A stretch of 64,000 nt of DNA, taken from the NCBI RefSeq assembly GCF_018917435.1, contig NZ_JAHLOQ010000004.1, positions 54,701 to 118,700 on the forward strand, read 5' to 3'. The notes beneath the pieces were generated by a model. The model searched no databases, was not told the origin of the DNA, and worked only from the letters and a program-made list of their open reading frames with translations. The translations under genes and the position numbers were made by a program. Shown here piece by piece: positions 16,863-25,460 of the stretch (positions are counted from its first letter, which is position 1; every line of letters begins with the position of its first letter). Origin of the DNA: Intestinibacter bartlettii (GTDB lineage Bacteria > Bacillota > Clostridia > Peptostreptococcales > Peptostreptococcaceae).

Positions 16863-18086
16863 ATGCAATCAGATATTTTAGACTATACAATAAAATTACT
16901 ATCAAAATGTATCCCCGTAAAAGTGCGCCAATTTAAAAAATCCACATTAGAATACCTTTATATAGATAGTTATTCAGACTTTTCATCTATGATAAATTAC
17001 TATCTTACAAAATGTTTAAAAAATTATCTTAATCAATGCGAAGATTCCGTAATTACTAATATAATTACTCCCTTTAATACTCAATATTATACTTTATGTA
17101 TTTCAAAAGAACATGATGAACACCTTATGATTGGTCCTTTTTTAGAAGACCCAATTACGGGAAATTTAGTTTATGAAATTATAAGCAATTTACAACTTAG
17201 CTTAGATTATGCAGCTAAATTAAAACTTTACTATCAATCAGTTCCATCAATTGATTCTGCTGAAATATTTGAAATATTATACACTATAAATGAATATATT
17301 ACAGGAAACTCTAATCCTCCTAAAATACATAATTTAGATTTAAGCATTTTATCAAAACAAGACTCAAGTTATGATATCTTTTCAGAGGATATGAATCGAA
17401 CTTCAATGTACAAAATTCTTGAAGAACGTTATATCTTAGAAGGTAAACTTTTATCTTATATTACAAAAGGTGATATAAATAGAGCCCAAGCTCATTTTGA
17501 AAAATATAATTCAAATATTAGTGAAATTAGCAATGCTTCTGATTCAATAAGGGATATAAAAAATCTTTTATTAAGTGGTAATACATTATTTAGAAAAGCA
17601 TCACATATGGGTGGCGTTCCTCCTATATATTTAGATGAATTATCGAGAAAATGGGCAAAAAAAATAGAACATGCTCCATCATTTGAAGCATTAAATAACT
17701 TTGCTCCAGAGATGGTTCGTTCCTATTGTTTATTAACAAAAAAGCATTCTCTGTCACAATTTTCTCCTACAATAAAGGATACATTTAATTTTATTAATTT
17801 AAATCTTTCATCAAACTTAACCGTTAAAAAAGTGGCTAATGAAATAGGTTTATCTCCTGATCATCTCACAAGATTATTTAAAAAGGAAACTGGCATGAAT
17901 ATTATTACCTATATTAATAAGAAACGAATTGATACAGCGCTCGAACTTTTAAAAACAACAGACTTGTCTATCGCTGAAATTGGTGATTTAATTGGATTGA
18001 ATAATACCTCATATTTTTATACATTATTTAAAAAAGAAACTGGTATGTCGCCGAAACAATACAGAAGCAGTTTAAGTTCAAAATAA
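16863..18086 (+). CDS. AraC/XylS-family transcriptional regulator
   Basis: The last ~100 residues are a double helix-turn-helix AraC domain: LTVKKVANEIGLSPDHLTRL as the first recognition unit and SIAEIGDLIGLNNTSYF as the second, closing with FKKETGMSPKQYRSSL. The N-terminal ~300 residues have no cupin signature; they resemble the sensory regions of clostridial YesN-like regulators (TLCISKEHDEHLMIGPFLED) and have no membrane segment. The start at 16863 (MQSDILDY) has AAAGGAGATAATTTT before it; the open frame extends further upstream into the promoter region but without support. Divergent orientation suggests it controls the GH2 genes, most likely as an activator in response to a sugar. 407 residues. 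Confidence 0.8.
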   Translation: MQSDILDYTIKLLSKCIPVKVRQFKKSTLEYLYIDSYSDFSSMINYYLTKCLKNYLNQCEDSVITNIITPFNTQYYTLCISKEHDEHLMIGPFLEDPITGNLVYEIISNLQLSLDYAAKLKLYYQSVPSIDSAEIFEILYTINEYITGNSNPPKIHNLDLSILSKQDSSYDIFSEDMNRTSMYKILEERYILEGKLLSYITKGDINRAQAHFEKYNSNISEISNASDSIRDIKNLLLSGNTLFRKASHMGGVPPIYLDELSRKWAKKIEHAPSFEALNNFAPEMVRSYCLLTKKHSLSQFSPTIKDTFNFINLNLSSNLTVKKVANEIGLSPDHLTRLFKKETGMNIITYINKKRIDTALELLKTTDLSIAEIGDLIGLNNTSYFYTLFKKETGMSPKQYRSSLSSK

Positions 18087-18089
18087 AAA

Positions 18090-18114
18090 AGGGCTTCTTA
18101 AGCCCTAATTTTTT
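18090..18114 (+). terminator. Terminator of the araC-type gene
   Basis: AGGGCTT-CTT-AAGCCCT followed by AATTTTTT, four nt after the stop codon. Confidence 0.75.
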
Positions 18115-18174
18115 ATAAAAAATAAATATACAAATAGTTTTTAATCTATTGTATTTTTAACATTATATATATAT

Positions 18175-18585
18175 CTAGTCAAATGGTTGTTCTTCCAATA
18201 CCCATGGTAATTCAATATTTGTTACTTGTGCAATAAAGTATGGCTTTGACATACCTGTATTAGCATAAATACGTGCATCTGTATCATGTCTATATAATGT
18301 TATAACTACATCTTCATCATATAATACAGTCTTATCTTCAAATAATTCACCTTTAACTGAATAATAACTTTCGTAGATACGCTTATCTCCTTTTTCATTC
18401 CAACAAAAATCTATTATCTCTAATGGATAATCTATATTAATACCTAGCTCAGCTAATGCCCCTGCTGCTTTTGGATATTCTTTTTCAAAAGTTTTTAAAT
18501 AATTTTTGCAATACATACACTGACAATGTTCATTATATGTATCTAAATAAGAGTTTGTCGCTTCAATATCAACATTATATTTCAA
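18175..18585 (-). CDS. Conserved hypothetical protein with an N-terminal CxCxxC cluster
   Basis: I do not recognise a named family. The 136-residue protein has Cys21, Cys23 and Cys26 in EHCQCMYCKNYLKTF, and a fourth Cys at 61 (DFCWNEKG), which could bind zinc or an Fe-S cluster. The C-terminal half is strand-rich (VVITLYRHDTDARIY, YFIAQVTNIELPWVLEE). There is no signal peptide or membrane segment, and the composition is acidic. The start is TTG: CGGGAGG lies 9 nt upstream, and no ATG is available near the N-terminus. It is transcribed alone, convergent with the araC-type gene, and divergent from the ABC-F gene. Confidence 0.65.
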   Translation of the reverse strand: MKYNVDIEATNSYLDTYNEHCQCMYCKNYLKTFEKEYPKAAGALAELGINIDYPLEIIDFCWNEKGDKRIYESYYSVKGELFEDKTVLYDEDVVITLYRHDTDARIYANTGMSKPYFIAQVTNIELPWVLEEQPFD

Positions 18586-18736
18586 GTTTATTTCCTCCCG
18601 TATCTATATTAAATACTGTCTATGTTGTTTTCTATTTTATCATTAATTTTAATGTTTATGATATCTATTTATAATCTTCTTCTATTTTTAATATCTATAA
18701 CTCACTATTTCTATCAAAAAATCCAATTTTAAATAA

Positions 18737-18765
18737 TTGAAATTAATTATAAAAAATGTTATTCT
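18737..18765 (+). promoter_or_regulatory. Promoter of the ABC-F gene
   Basis: TTGAAA (18737-18742), a 17-nt spacer, then TATTCT (18760-18765). The predicted transcription start near 18772 falls right at the 5' base of the leader hairpin. Confidence 0.55.
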
Positions 18766-18774
18766 ATCAAAAGT

Positions 18775-18814
18775 AAATTCGCCAAAAGACCGTTAAAATA
18801 TGGCGAATTTTTTA
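18775..18814 (+). terminator. Terminator-like hairpin in the ABC-F leader
   Basis: AAATTCGCCA (18775-18784) pairs perfectly with TGGCGAATTT (18801-18810), and the T run extends to TTTTTT. It lies upstream of the coding region, 22 nt before the ATG, and just after the predicted start site. Intrinsic terminators in leaders are a known control device of antibiotic-inducible ABC-F genes. Alternatively it could be a 5'-stabilising hairpin. Confidence 0.65.
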
Positions 18815-18836
18815 AATAATAAAGAGAGGTAATTAT

Positions 18837-20576
18837 ATGATAAAATTTGAAAATTTATCGTACTCATTCCCACAAAGAGATCTATATAATAATGTTTCAT
18901 TTACATTAGAAGAAGGTCAACATTGTGCTTTTATAGGTGCAAGTGGTAGCGGAAAAAGTACACTTATAGATATAATAATGGACCCAGAAAAATACCTATT
19001 CGATGGTAAATTAGAAATGGAGCCAAATTTAAAAATCGGATATGTAAGTCAATTTACTTCAAGAGACAAGGCAAACGACATAACTGTTTTTGAATATATT
19101 GCAGAAGAATTTATAAAACTAGAAAATGAAATAGCAACTCTTTGTGCTGAAATGGGAACTACTGATGATATAGAAACTGTATTAGAAAAATACCAAGAAG
19201 CTTTAGATGCATTTGATGCAATTGATGGTGATAATTATGAAAACAACATCAATAAAAAATTAAATATAGCTGAGTTCGGTAATCATAGAGATAGAATGAT
19301 TTCTGAACTTAGTGGTGGGGAATTTAAACTTATCCAAGTTATTAAAGAAATGCTTAATAATCCAGATTTAATGATTATGGATGAGCCAGATGTTTTCTTA
19401 GATTTTGAAAATCTTAATGCTCTTAAAAACTTAATTAATTCTCATAAGAAAACTATCTTAGTTATTACACATAATAGATATTTATTAAACCACTGTTTCA
19501 ACAAAATTATTCATCTTGAAAATACTGAACTTCAAGAATTTGATGGAAGATATATTGATTACAACTTCTCTCTTCTTCAAACTAAAATTGAATTACAAGA
19601 GATGGCTATGGCTGATGAAGAAGAAATTGCTAGAAATGAAGCTTTAATAGAAGTATTAAGAGAAAAAGCAACTTATAATGCTGATGCCTCTAGAGGTAGA
19701 GCATTAAAAGCCAGAGTTAAAATACAAGAGAGATTAGAAGCAAATAGAATCAAACACCCATTTGTTGATATTAAACAACCATATATCAATTTAGAAACAA
19801 ATAATGAAATAGAAGAAACTATAGCTCTAAAAGCATCTGACTTCGGTATTTCATTTGATGAAACTCTTTTAGAGAATGTAAACTTTGAAATAAAATCTAC
19901 TGATAAAGTAGCTATAGTTGGTACAAATGGGGTTGGTAAAACTACTTTATTAAAACAAATATTTAAAAATAATAATGATGCTATTGAAATAGATGAAAAT
20001 ATTAAATTAGCTTATTTATCTCAAATGCAAAGCGAAGTAGTAAATGAATCTAATACAATACTTCAAGAATTCTACGATGTTGGTTTTGAAACTTATGGAG
20101 AAATAAGAAGATACCTTGGAAGATATGGATTCGATTCAGATATACTTACACAAAAAATCGACTCTTTATCTGGTGGAGAAAAAAATATTCTTCAATTAGC
20201 TAAAGTTTCTGCTAGTAAAGCAAATCTGTTACTAATGGATGAACCTACAAGTCACCTAGATATCTACTCTCAAATGGCTTTAGAAAAAGCTATACAAAAT
20301 TATAAAGGTGCTATATTAATGGTTTCTCATGATTATCATTTTATAGTTAACTGTGCAGATTACGTTCTACTTATTGAAGATAAGACAATTAGAAAAGTAA
20401 GCATGCGTAAATTTAGAAAAATGATTTATGCTAATCACTTTGATAAAGACTACCTACAAATTGAAGAAAAGAAAAAGTCACTAGAAATGCAAATAGCATA
20501 TGCTTTAAGAGATACTGATTTTGAACGTGCAAGAACTCTATCTGAAAAACTAGAGGAAATAATTAAATCACTTTAA
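18837..20576 (+). CDS. ABC-F family ATPase (ribosome-associated, not a transporter)
   Basis: Two ABC domains lie in one chain without membrane segments. Domain 1 has Walker A GASGSGKST (34-42), signature LSGGE and Walker B LMIMDEP; domain 2 has GTNGVGKTT (about 362-370), LSGGEKN and LLLMDEPTSHLD. Between them is a charged helical linker (EEEIARNEALIEVLREKATY) that in ABC-F proteins reaches the ribosomal exit and P-site tRNA. A third helical segment ends the protein. In domain 1 the usual DEPTNHLD is DEPDVFLD. Relatives either protect ribosomes from drugs or act in translation factor roles; the subgroup cannot be assigned by eye. The leader hairpin suggests attenuation. AGAGAGG precedes the ATG. 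Confidence 0.85.
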   Translation: MIKFENLSYSFPQRDLYNNVSFTLEEGQHCAFIGASGSGKSTLIDIIMDPEKYLFDGKLEMEPNLKIGYVSQFTSRDKANDITVFEYIAEEFIKLENEIATLCAEMGTTDDIETVLEKYQEALDAFDAIDGDNYENNINKKLNIAEFGNHRDRMISELSGGEFKLIQVIKEMLNNPDLMIMDEPDVFLDFENLNALKNLINSHKKTILVITHNRYLLNHCFNKIIHLENTELQEFDGRYIDYNFSLLQTKIELQEMAMADEEEIARNEALIEVLREKATYNADASRGRALKARVKIQERLEANRIKHPFVDIKQPYINLETNNEIEETIALKASDFGISFDETLLENVNFEIKSTDKVAIVGTNGVGKTTLLKQIFKNNNDAIEIDENIKLAYLSQMQSEVVNESNTILQEFYDVGFETYGEIRRYLGRYGFDSDILTQKIDSLSGGEKNILQLAKVSASKANLLLMDEPTSHLDIYSQMALEKAIQNYKGAILMVSHDYHFIVNCADYVLLIEDKTIRKVSMRKFRKMIYANHFDKDYLQIEEKKKSLEMQIAYALRDTDFERARTLSEKLEEIIKSL

Positions 20577-20580
20577 ATAT

Positions 20581-20630
20581 AAACCCCTTAAAATTGTTAA
20601 ACTTATCAATTCTTAAGGGGTTATTTTATA
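20581..20630 (+). terminator. Terminator of the ABC-F gene
   Basis: AACCCCTTAA-AATTG and CAATT-TTAAGGGGTT form a long stem with one mismatch, followed by ATTTTAT. It abuts the stop codon. Confidence 0.75.
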
Positions 20631-20768
20631 GATTTATTGTTTTAAAATTTGTTCGCCAATTATTAACTATTTTATATTTTTTATATACCTTCATCAATTT
20701 TTTTGGTATTATATATAAGTATGTGTATACAAAATACATTAATTAATATATTTATAGGAGGTTTCACG

Positions 20769-21380
20769 ATGAATAACGAAACAAAAGTTAAAGTTGTAAC
20801 TGCTGATCCTTCAGCATTAGGACTTTTCGGATTAGCAATAATAACATTAGTAGCTTCATCTCAAAAACTTGGATTAACTTCAGGTGTATCTTTAGTTTTA
20901 CCATGGGCTATATTCTTAGGAGCAACTGCTCAATTAATGGCATCAATAAATGATTTCAAACACAATAATACATTTGGAGCAACTGCTTTCGGTGCTTACG
21001 CATTCTTCTGGTATGCAGTTGGATTCACTTGGTTAGTACAAAACGGAGTATTCGGTGAGAAATTAGCTGCTGCTTGTGATACTAAACAATTAGGATTCGC
21101 TTACTTAGGATACTTAATATTCACTATATTCATGACTATAGGAGCTATGGAAACTCATAAAGTATTATTCACTATATTTGTTCTTATAGACTTCTTATTC
21201 ATAGGATTAACATTAACTTCATTCGGAATAATGGAACATGCTACTCATATGTTAGCTGCTTATTCTGAATTAGCTATAGCTATAGTTTCATTCTATGGAT
21301 GTGGTGCTGCAGTATTAAATACTCACTTCGGAAAAGTATTCTTACCAGTTGGTAAACCATTTGGAATATTTAAAAAATAA
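20769..21380 (+). CDS. Acetate uptake transporter, YaaH/GPR1/FUN34 family
   Basis: This 203-residue membrane protein has about six hydrophobic segments. The family signature NPxxLGL appears here as ADPSALGLFGLAI near the start. The pore-lining helices follow (LVLPWAIFLGATAQLMASIND, TAFGAYAFFWYAVGF). Family members (SatP, GPR1) carry acetate or succinate with protons across the cytoplasmic membrane. The start at 20769 (MNNETKVKV) is preceded by ATAGGAGG; the open frame reaches further upstream without a ribosome binding site. It is transcribed alone with a strong terminator behind. Codon use is strikingly biased toward A/T-ending optimal codons, suggesting high expression. Confidence 0.88.
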   Translation: MNNETKVKVVTADPSALGLFGLAIITLVASSQKLGLTSGVSLVLPWAIFLGATAQLMASINDFKHNNTFGATAFGAYAFFWYAVGFTWLVQNGVFGEKLAAACDTKQLGFAYLGYLIFTIFMTIGAMETHKVLFTIFVLIDFLFIGLTLTSFGIMEHATHMLAAYSELAIAIVSFYGCGAAVLNTHFGKVFLPVGKPFGIFKK

Positions 21381-21395
21381 TAATTTTTAATATAT

Positions 21396-21426
21396 AGGGC
21401 TATTGCAAAAGCAATAGTCCTTTTTA
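21396..21426 (+). terminator. Terminator of the acetate transporter gene
   Basis: GGGCTATTGC-AAAA-GCAATAGTCC with one G-T pair, followed by TTTTTAT. Confidence 0.8.
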
Positions 21427-21433
21427 TATGTAT

Positions 21434-21467
21434 ATAAAAAGAGATGCCACATTTTTTGTGACATCTC
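21434..21467 (-). terminator. Terminator of the surface-glycan cluster
   Basis: On the minus strand GAGATGTCAC pairs with GTGGCATCTC around AAAAAAT, followed by TTTTTATA. It lies 9 nt after the stop of the sugar transferase, the last gene of the cluster. Confidence 0.8.
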
Positions 21468-21475
21468 CCAAGTTT

Positions 21476-21997
21476 TTAGTAATATACACATTCCCTAGTT
21501 ATTACTTTATAAATAGTCATTAAGATTATTTTTATATTAAATAGTATATTCTTATTTTGATAGTAATACTTCTCAAGTTCTATTTTTTCATATGTCCCAA
21601 TACTATCTCTTCCATTTATTTGAGCCCATCCCGTAAGTCCTGGCAAATGGTCATCTATTTTATATTTTTTTCTTAATAATATTAAATCCGTCTCTTCAGG
21701 TATTACAGGTCTGTATCCTATAAAAGACATTTCTCCCTTTATGATGTTAATAAGCTGTGGCAACTCATCTAAACTACTTTTTCTTAGATATTTCCCCATT
21801 TTAGTTACATGCTTGCTCATTAATTCATTACTAGGTATGCTTCTTTGGGCATTATCTGACATAGTTCTAAACTTATATATATAAAATATTTTGCTATTTT
21901 TCCCTACTCTTTTTTGCTTAAATAATATTCCACCTTTAGAATCTAGCCTTACGATTATAGCTATTAATAATAATACTGGTGATAATATTATTAGCAT
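21476..21997 (-). CDS. Bacterial sugar-1-phosphate transferase (undecaprenyl-phosphate, WcaJ/TuaA type)
   Basis: The enzyme would move a sugar-1-phosphate from a nucleotide sugar to undecaprenyl phosphate at the membrane. Signatures seen: FKQKRVGKNSKIFYIYKFRTM, SSLDELPQLINIIKGEMSFIGYRPV and LPGLTGWAQINGRD. As listed it starts inside the membrane helix (MLIILSPVLL), and is short at 173 residues. The upstream frame stays open to the wecB stop and encodes IIVNIFERCLALV, the expected helix start, with AGGGGGG in place, but no ATG, GTG or TTG; the codons there are ATT, ATA, ATA. So either a rare non-AUG start near 22033 is used or the start has been lost. Last gene of the cluster. Confidence 0.8.
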   Translation of the reverse strand: MLIILSPVLLLIAIIVRLDSKGGILFKQKRVGKNSKIFYIYKFRTMSDNAQRSIPSNELMSKHVTKMGKYLRKSSLDELPQLINIIKGEMSFIGYRPVIPEETDLILLRKKYKIDDHLPGLTGWAQINGRDSIGTYEKIELEKYYYQNKNILFNIKIILMTIYKVITRECVYY

Positions 21998-22069
21998 TAC
22001 TAAAGCTAGGCATCTTTCAAATATATTAACTATTATAATCCCCCCTAAAAACTGCTTTGTATACCTTTA

Positions 22070-23191
22070 TTAATTACACATATCTGCTTTTTCAGCGAAT
22101 TTTTCTATTATAGCATCTACAATATATTTACTTGCATGTCCATCTCCATATGGATTGCTAGATTTAGACATTCTACTATATTCAGCCTCATCCTCTAAAA
22201 GTTGTTTAGTTAATTTATATATAGTTTCTTCTTCTGTCCCTGCTAATTTAAGAGTTCCTGCTGCTACTCCCTCTGGTCTTTCTGTTGTATCTCTAAGTAC
22301 TAAAACTGGTTTTCCTAAAGATGGAGCTTCTTCTTGTATTCCACCACTATCAGTCATTATTATGTGTGATTTATTTAAGAAGTTGTGGAAATCTAAAACT
22401 TCTAATGGTTCTATTAAGTGTACTTTTTCATTTTCTCCTAATACTTCATTAGCAATTCCTCTTACTATTGGATTTAAGTGTACTGGATAAACTACTTGAA
22501 TTCCTTCAAACTCTTCTAATATTCTTTTGATAGCTTTAAACATATTTCTCATAGGTTCTCCTAGGTTTTCTCTTCTATGAGCTGTTAAAAGAATCATTTT
22601 ATCTTGTCCTATTTTTTCTAATACAGGATGTGTGTAGTCTTCTTTTACTGTAGTTTTTAATGCATCTATAGCAGTATTACCTGTTACATAGATATCTTTT
22701 TCAGTTTTATTTTCTTTTAATAGATTATTTTTTGCTACTTCAGTTGGAGCAAAATGCATATCAGCTATAACTCCAGTTGCCTGTCTATTCACTTCCTCTG
22801 GGAATGGCGAATATTTATCATATGTTCTAAGTCCAGCTTCTACATGTCCTACTGAAACTTGATTATAAAAAGCAGTTAAACTTCCTGCTAAAGTTGTTGT
22901 TGTATCCCCGTGAACTAAAACTATATCTGGATTAACTTCCTTTATTACTTCATCTAACTTTTGTATAGCTCTAGTTGTTATATCCGTTAATGTTTGACCT
23001 TGTTTCATAATATTTAAGTCATATTGTGGTTTTATATCAAATGTATCTAATACTTGATCTAACATTTGACGATGTTGTGCTGTTACACACACTATACTCT
23101 CTATATTTTCCCTACTCTCTAATTCTTTAACCAGTGGCGCCATTTTTATAGCCTCTGGTCTTGTACCGAATACTGTCATCACTTTTACCAT
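22070..23191 (-). CDS. wecB: UDP-N-acetylglucosamine 2-epimerase, non-hydrolysing
   Basis: This enzyme interconverts UDP-GlcNAc and UDP-ManNAc in the cytoplasm, supplying ManNAc for surface polymers. It has the GT-B-like fold signatures: VFGTRPEAIKMAP at the N-terminus, VHGDTTTTLAGSLTAFY, GHVEAGLRTYDKYSPFPEE, LLTAHRRENLGEP and DSGGIQEEAPSLGKPVLV. The start at 23191 has AAGGGAGATAATTTT before it; a longer frame adds 16 residues without support. 373 residues is normal. It sits between the GT2 gene and the sugar transferase. ManNAc produced here is the substrate expected for the TagA-like enzyme encoded in the same cluster. Confidence 0.93.
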   Translation of the reverse strand: MVKVMTVFGTRPEAIKMAPLVKELESRENIESIVCVTAQHRQMLDQVLDTFDIKPQYDLNIMKQGQTLTDITTRAIQKLDEVIKEVNPDIVLVHGDTTTTLAGSLTAFYNQVSVGHVEAGLRTYDKYSPFPEEVNRQATGVIADMHFAPTEVAKNNLLKENKTEKDIYVTGNTAIDALKTTVKEDYTHPVLEKIGQDKMILLTAHRRENLGEPMRNMFKAIKRILEEFEGIQVVYPVHLNPIVRGIANEVLGENEKVHLIEPLEVLDFHNFLNKSHIIMTDSGGIQEEAPSLGKPVLVLRDTTERPEGVAAGTLKLAGTEEETIYKLTKQLLEDEAEYSRMSKSSNPYGDGHASKYIVDAIIEKFAEKADMCN

Positions 23192-23246
23192 AAAATTATC
23201 TCCCTTTTTTATATTAATTGCGTTACATTTATTTTTCATTTTATGT

Positions 23247-24542
23247 TTACGCTATATTTTTCTCTTTATGTTTATGAGGGGTTTTTACCCAAGTACTTTG
23301 ATTTCTCCATTTTATAAGCCCTACAATTTGTGTATATATATATGTTACTCCTACTACAAATACTCCACAAACTGTTTTTATTGGATTAGTTTTATGAGTT
23401 CCATCAATCTTATTTGCATATAATGGTAACCATATATATGAATACATTGCTAAAAATACTCTAATAAAATTGGTTGGTATAATCCAATCTAGTAACATAA
23501 ATGTTAAATTAAATCTAGGCGCATTTATTATTCCTAATATTACTATTATTTCACTGAACATGAATGAAGTTATCAATATTAATAATTGAACTGATTTTCC
23601 CATATTAAATAAATATAGCAACTGATCAATATATCTAAAATCGCATTTAGATTTAAAGAAGCCTTTTATTAACTCAAATGCATTAGTAAATGCCACATAC
23701 CAATGCCCTTGACACCACCTAATTCTTTGCTTTATGCTTATTTTTAAAGTATCTGGTTTCTCATCATAAATTCTAGTAAAGTGGTTCCATGAAACTTGTC
23801 CTCCTGATTTAAATATCTCTATGGACATTTCTAAGTCTTCAACTAAAGATTTATAACAAAATCCACCTGTATTTATTAGCCAATCCATTCTAACTGCAAA
23901 TCCAGTTCCACCTATAGCATTATTTAAACCTATTCTTTTTTTAGATAATTGGAAGAATCTATTTGTTATATTGTATGCTGTTGCATAACCTGTTGCAATT
24001 AGTGATCTTGCATTTTTACTATCTAAATAAGTCTGTATTGCTTCTGGCTTTCCTTCATATAACCATTGAGAGTTTATCTCTCTTAAGATATTACTATCTA
24101 CATGATTATCTGCATCTAAAACTAATAACATATCATATTTTTCTTTTAATTTTTCAAATCCCAATGCTCTTAATGCATACTGAAGTCCTGCTGATTTCCC
24201 CACTCCTTCTCTTGGGAATTTCTTTTCTATTGTATCTATATGCATAGCTCCTCGTTTATCACATAGCACTCCGGTGCTATCTGTCGAGTTATCATTAACT
24301 ACATATAAATCAAATAATTCTTTCGGATAATCTATTTTTTCTAGGTTTTTCAAAGTGCTTTCTATAACATCTTCTTCATTATGTGCTGCAACTAAAATTA
24401 AAAACTTAGCTTCTGGATTAAATTCTGTATAATATTTTTCTAATTTTTTATACCCGAATATTGAAAGAAATACTGAATATGTCTCAATAACAAAGCAGTA
24501 AACAGACATTATTCCTACTAATATAAATAAAATCTCTAACAT
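23247..24542 (-). CDS. Membrane glycosyltransferase family 2 (PgaC/IcaA-like)
   Basis: An N-terminal membrane helix (ILFILVGIMSVYCFVIETY) precedes a GT-A domain: VVNDNSTDSTGV, LVLDADNHVD (DxD), GGTGFAVRMDWL, VEDLEMSIEIFKSGG and the processive-type motif QRIRW. Two to four helices follow at the C-terminus (LLILITSFMFSEIIVILGI, VCGVFVVGVTYIYTQIVGLI). This is the layout of inverting synthases that polymerise and export GlcNAc-type or similar glycans. The product is not known; the neighbours suggest a ManNAc-containing polymer. It is 15 nt after the TagA-like gene and 55 nt before wecB, in one transcript. Confidence 0.85.
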   Translation of the reverse strand: MLEILFILVGIMSVYCFVIETYSVFLSIFGYKKLEKYYTEFNPEAKFLILVAAHNEEDVIESTLKNLEKIDYPKELFDLYVVNDNSTDSTGVLCDKRGAMHIDTIEKKFPREGVGKSAGLQYALRALGFEKLKEKYDMLLVLDADNHVDSNILREINSQWLYEGKPEAIQTYLDSKNARSLIATGYATAYNITNRFFQLSKKRIGLNNAIGGTGFAVRMDWLINTGGFCYKSLVEDLEMSIEIFKSGGQVSWNHFTRIYDEKPDTLKISIKQRIRWCQGHWYVAFTNAFELIKGFFKSKCDFRYIDQLLYLFNMGKSVQLLILITSFMFSEIIVILGIINAPRFNLTFMLLDWIIPTNFIRVFLAMYSYIWLPLYANKIDGTHKTNPIKTVCGVFVVGVTYIYTQIVGLIKWRNQSTWVKTPHKHKEKNIA

Positions 24543-24557
24543 TTATAAATCCACTCC

Positions 24558-25301
24558 TTAAGTATTTTTACTTAAATGTAAACCTCTTATATTCGAGATA
24601 TAGATATCTTTTATACACAAAAAAATAAAGTTGATATTTTTTTTGAATCTTTTTATTCTTATTGGCTCCTTCAGTATTCTATATAACCATTCTAGGTTAT
24701 TATTTATTATCCACGATGGTGCTCTCTTTGTAGTTTCTGATATTACGTCAAAACTCCCTCCCACACCCATGAAAATTTTGCATGGAAGTTCATTCATATA
24801 TTTCGTTATAAATATTTCTTGTTTTGGTGCCCCCATTGCAACGAATATAATTGTAGGTTGTTTTGATTTTATATCATTAATAATATAATCACAGTTATAT
24901 ATATCTATGTATCCATGATGATATCCCGCGATGTTGATATTTTTATATTTTTTTTGTACATTTTTAATAAACATATTAAGAACATCATTACTTGCACCTA
25001 AAAAATATACACTGTCTTTTTCATTTAAATTACTGAGTAATTCCATAAATAAATCTATTCCGGCGATTTTTTGTATATTATGTCCCTTTAATCTTAAAGG
25101 TTTAACGACACCTATTCCATCTGGGATTATAACTGAATTTTTAGATGTGAAATTATCATATATAAATCTATTATAGAGACCATTATATAATACCTCTGGA
25201 TTGCCTGAAACTATATGGACTTTGTCATTTGCATCCATTACTTTCTTTATAACTTCATCTATTGTTCCATTGAATATTCTATATCCACATAAAAAGCACA
25301 T
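24558..25301 (-). CDS. tagA: WecG/TagA/CpsF-family glycosyltransferase (N-acetylmannosaminyltransferase type)
   Basis: GT26 family, 247 residues. Hallmarks: VSGNPEVLYNGLYN (substrate pocket), VIIPDGIGVVKPLRLKG with the catalytic Asp, FLGASNDVLNMF, and IFVAMGAPKQEIFI. The TagA reaction adds ManNAc from UDP-ManNAc to lipid-linked GlcNAc, the linkage-unit step of wall teichoic acid. A cytoplasmic protein that docks to the membrane through its C-terminal basic tail (RIKRFKKNINF). AGAAAGGAG precedes the ATG. It is the first gene of the cluster; wecB two genes downstream supplies its donor. The true acceptor may differ in this family. Confidence 0.83.
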   Translation of the reverse strand: MCFLCGYRIFNGTIDEVIKKVMDANDKVHIVSGNPEVLYNGLYNRFIYDNFTSKNSVIIPDGIGVVKPLRLKGHNIQKIAGIDLFMELLSNLNEKDSVYFLGASNDVLNMFIKNVQKKYKNINIAGYHHGYIDIYNCDYIINDIKSKQPTIIFVAMGAPKQEIFITKYMNELPCKIFMGVGGSFDVISETTKRAPSWIINNNLEWLYRILKEPIRIKRFKKNINFIFLCIKDIYISNIRGLHLSKNT

Positions 25302-25382
25302 TTTTTCTCCTTTCTATACATATATACAATTTTATCGCCTGTACAAATATAACATAGATTTCGTGTCGAAATTTGTAATTTT

Positions 25383-25426
25383 TTGTATAAAAAAATAAAA
25401 ATATTTAATCTTTATTTTTTATACAA
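25383..25426. repeat. AT-only inverted repeat between tagA and rlmH
   Basis: TTGTATAAAAAAATAAA (25383-25399) and TTTATTTTTTATACAA (25411-25426) pair over 16 bp with one extra A and an 11-nt loop. It could serve as a weak terminator for rlmH on the minus strand or as an operator for the tagA promoter; the base composition makes both uncertain. Confidence 0.5.
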
Positions 25427-25460
25427 TATTAAATTCGTAATAATTATTTATTTATAGATT

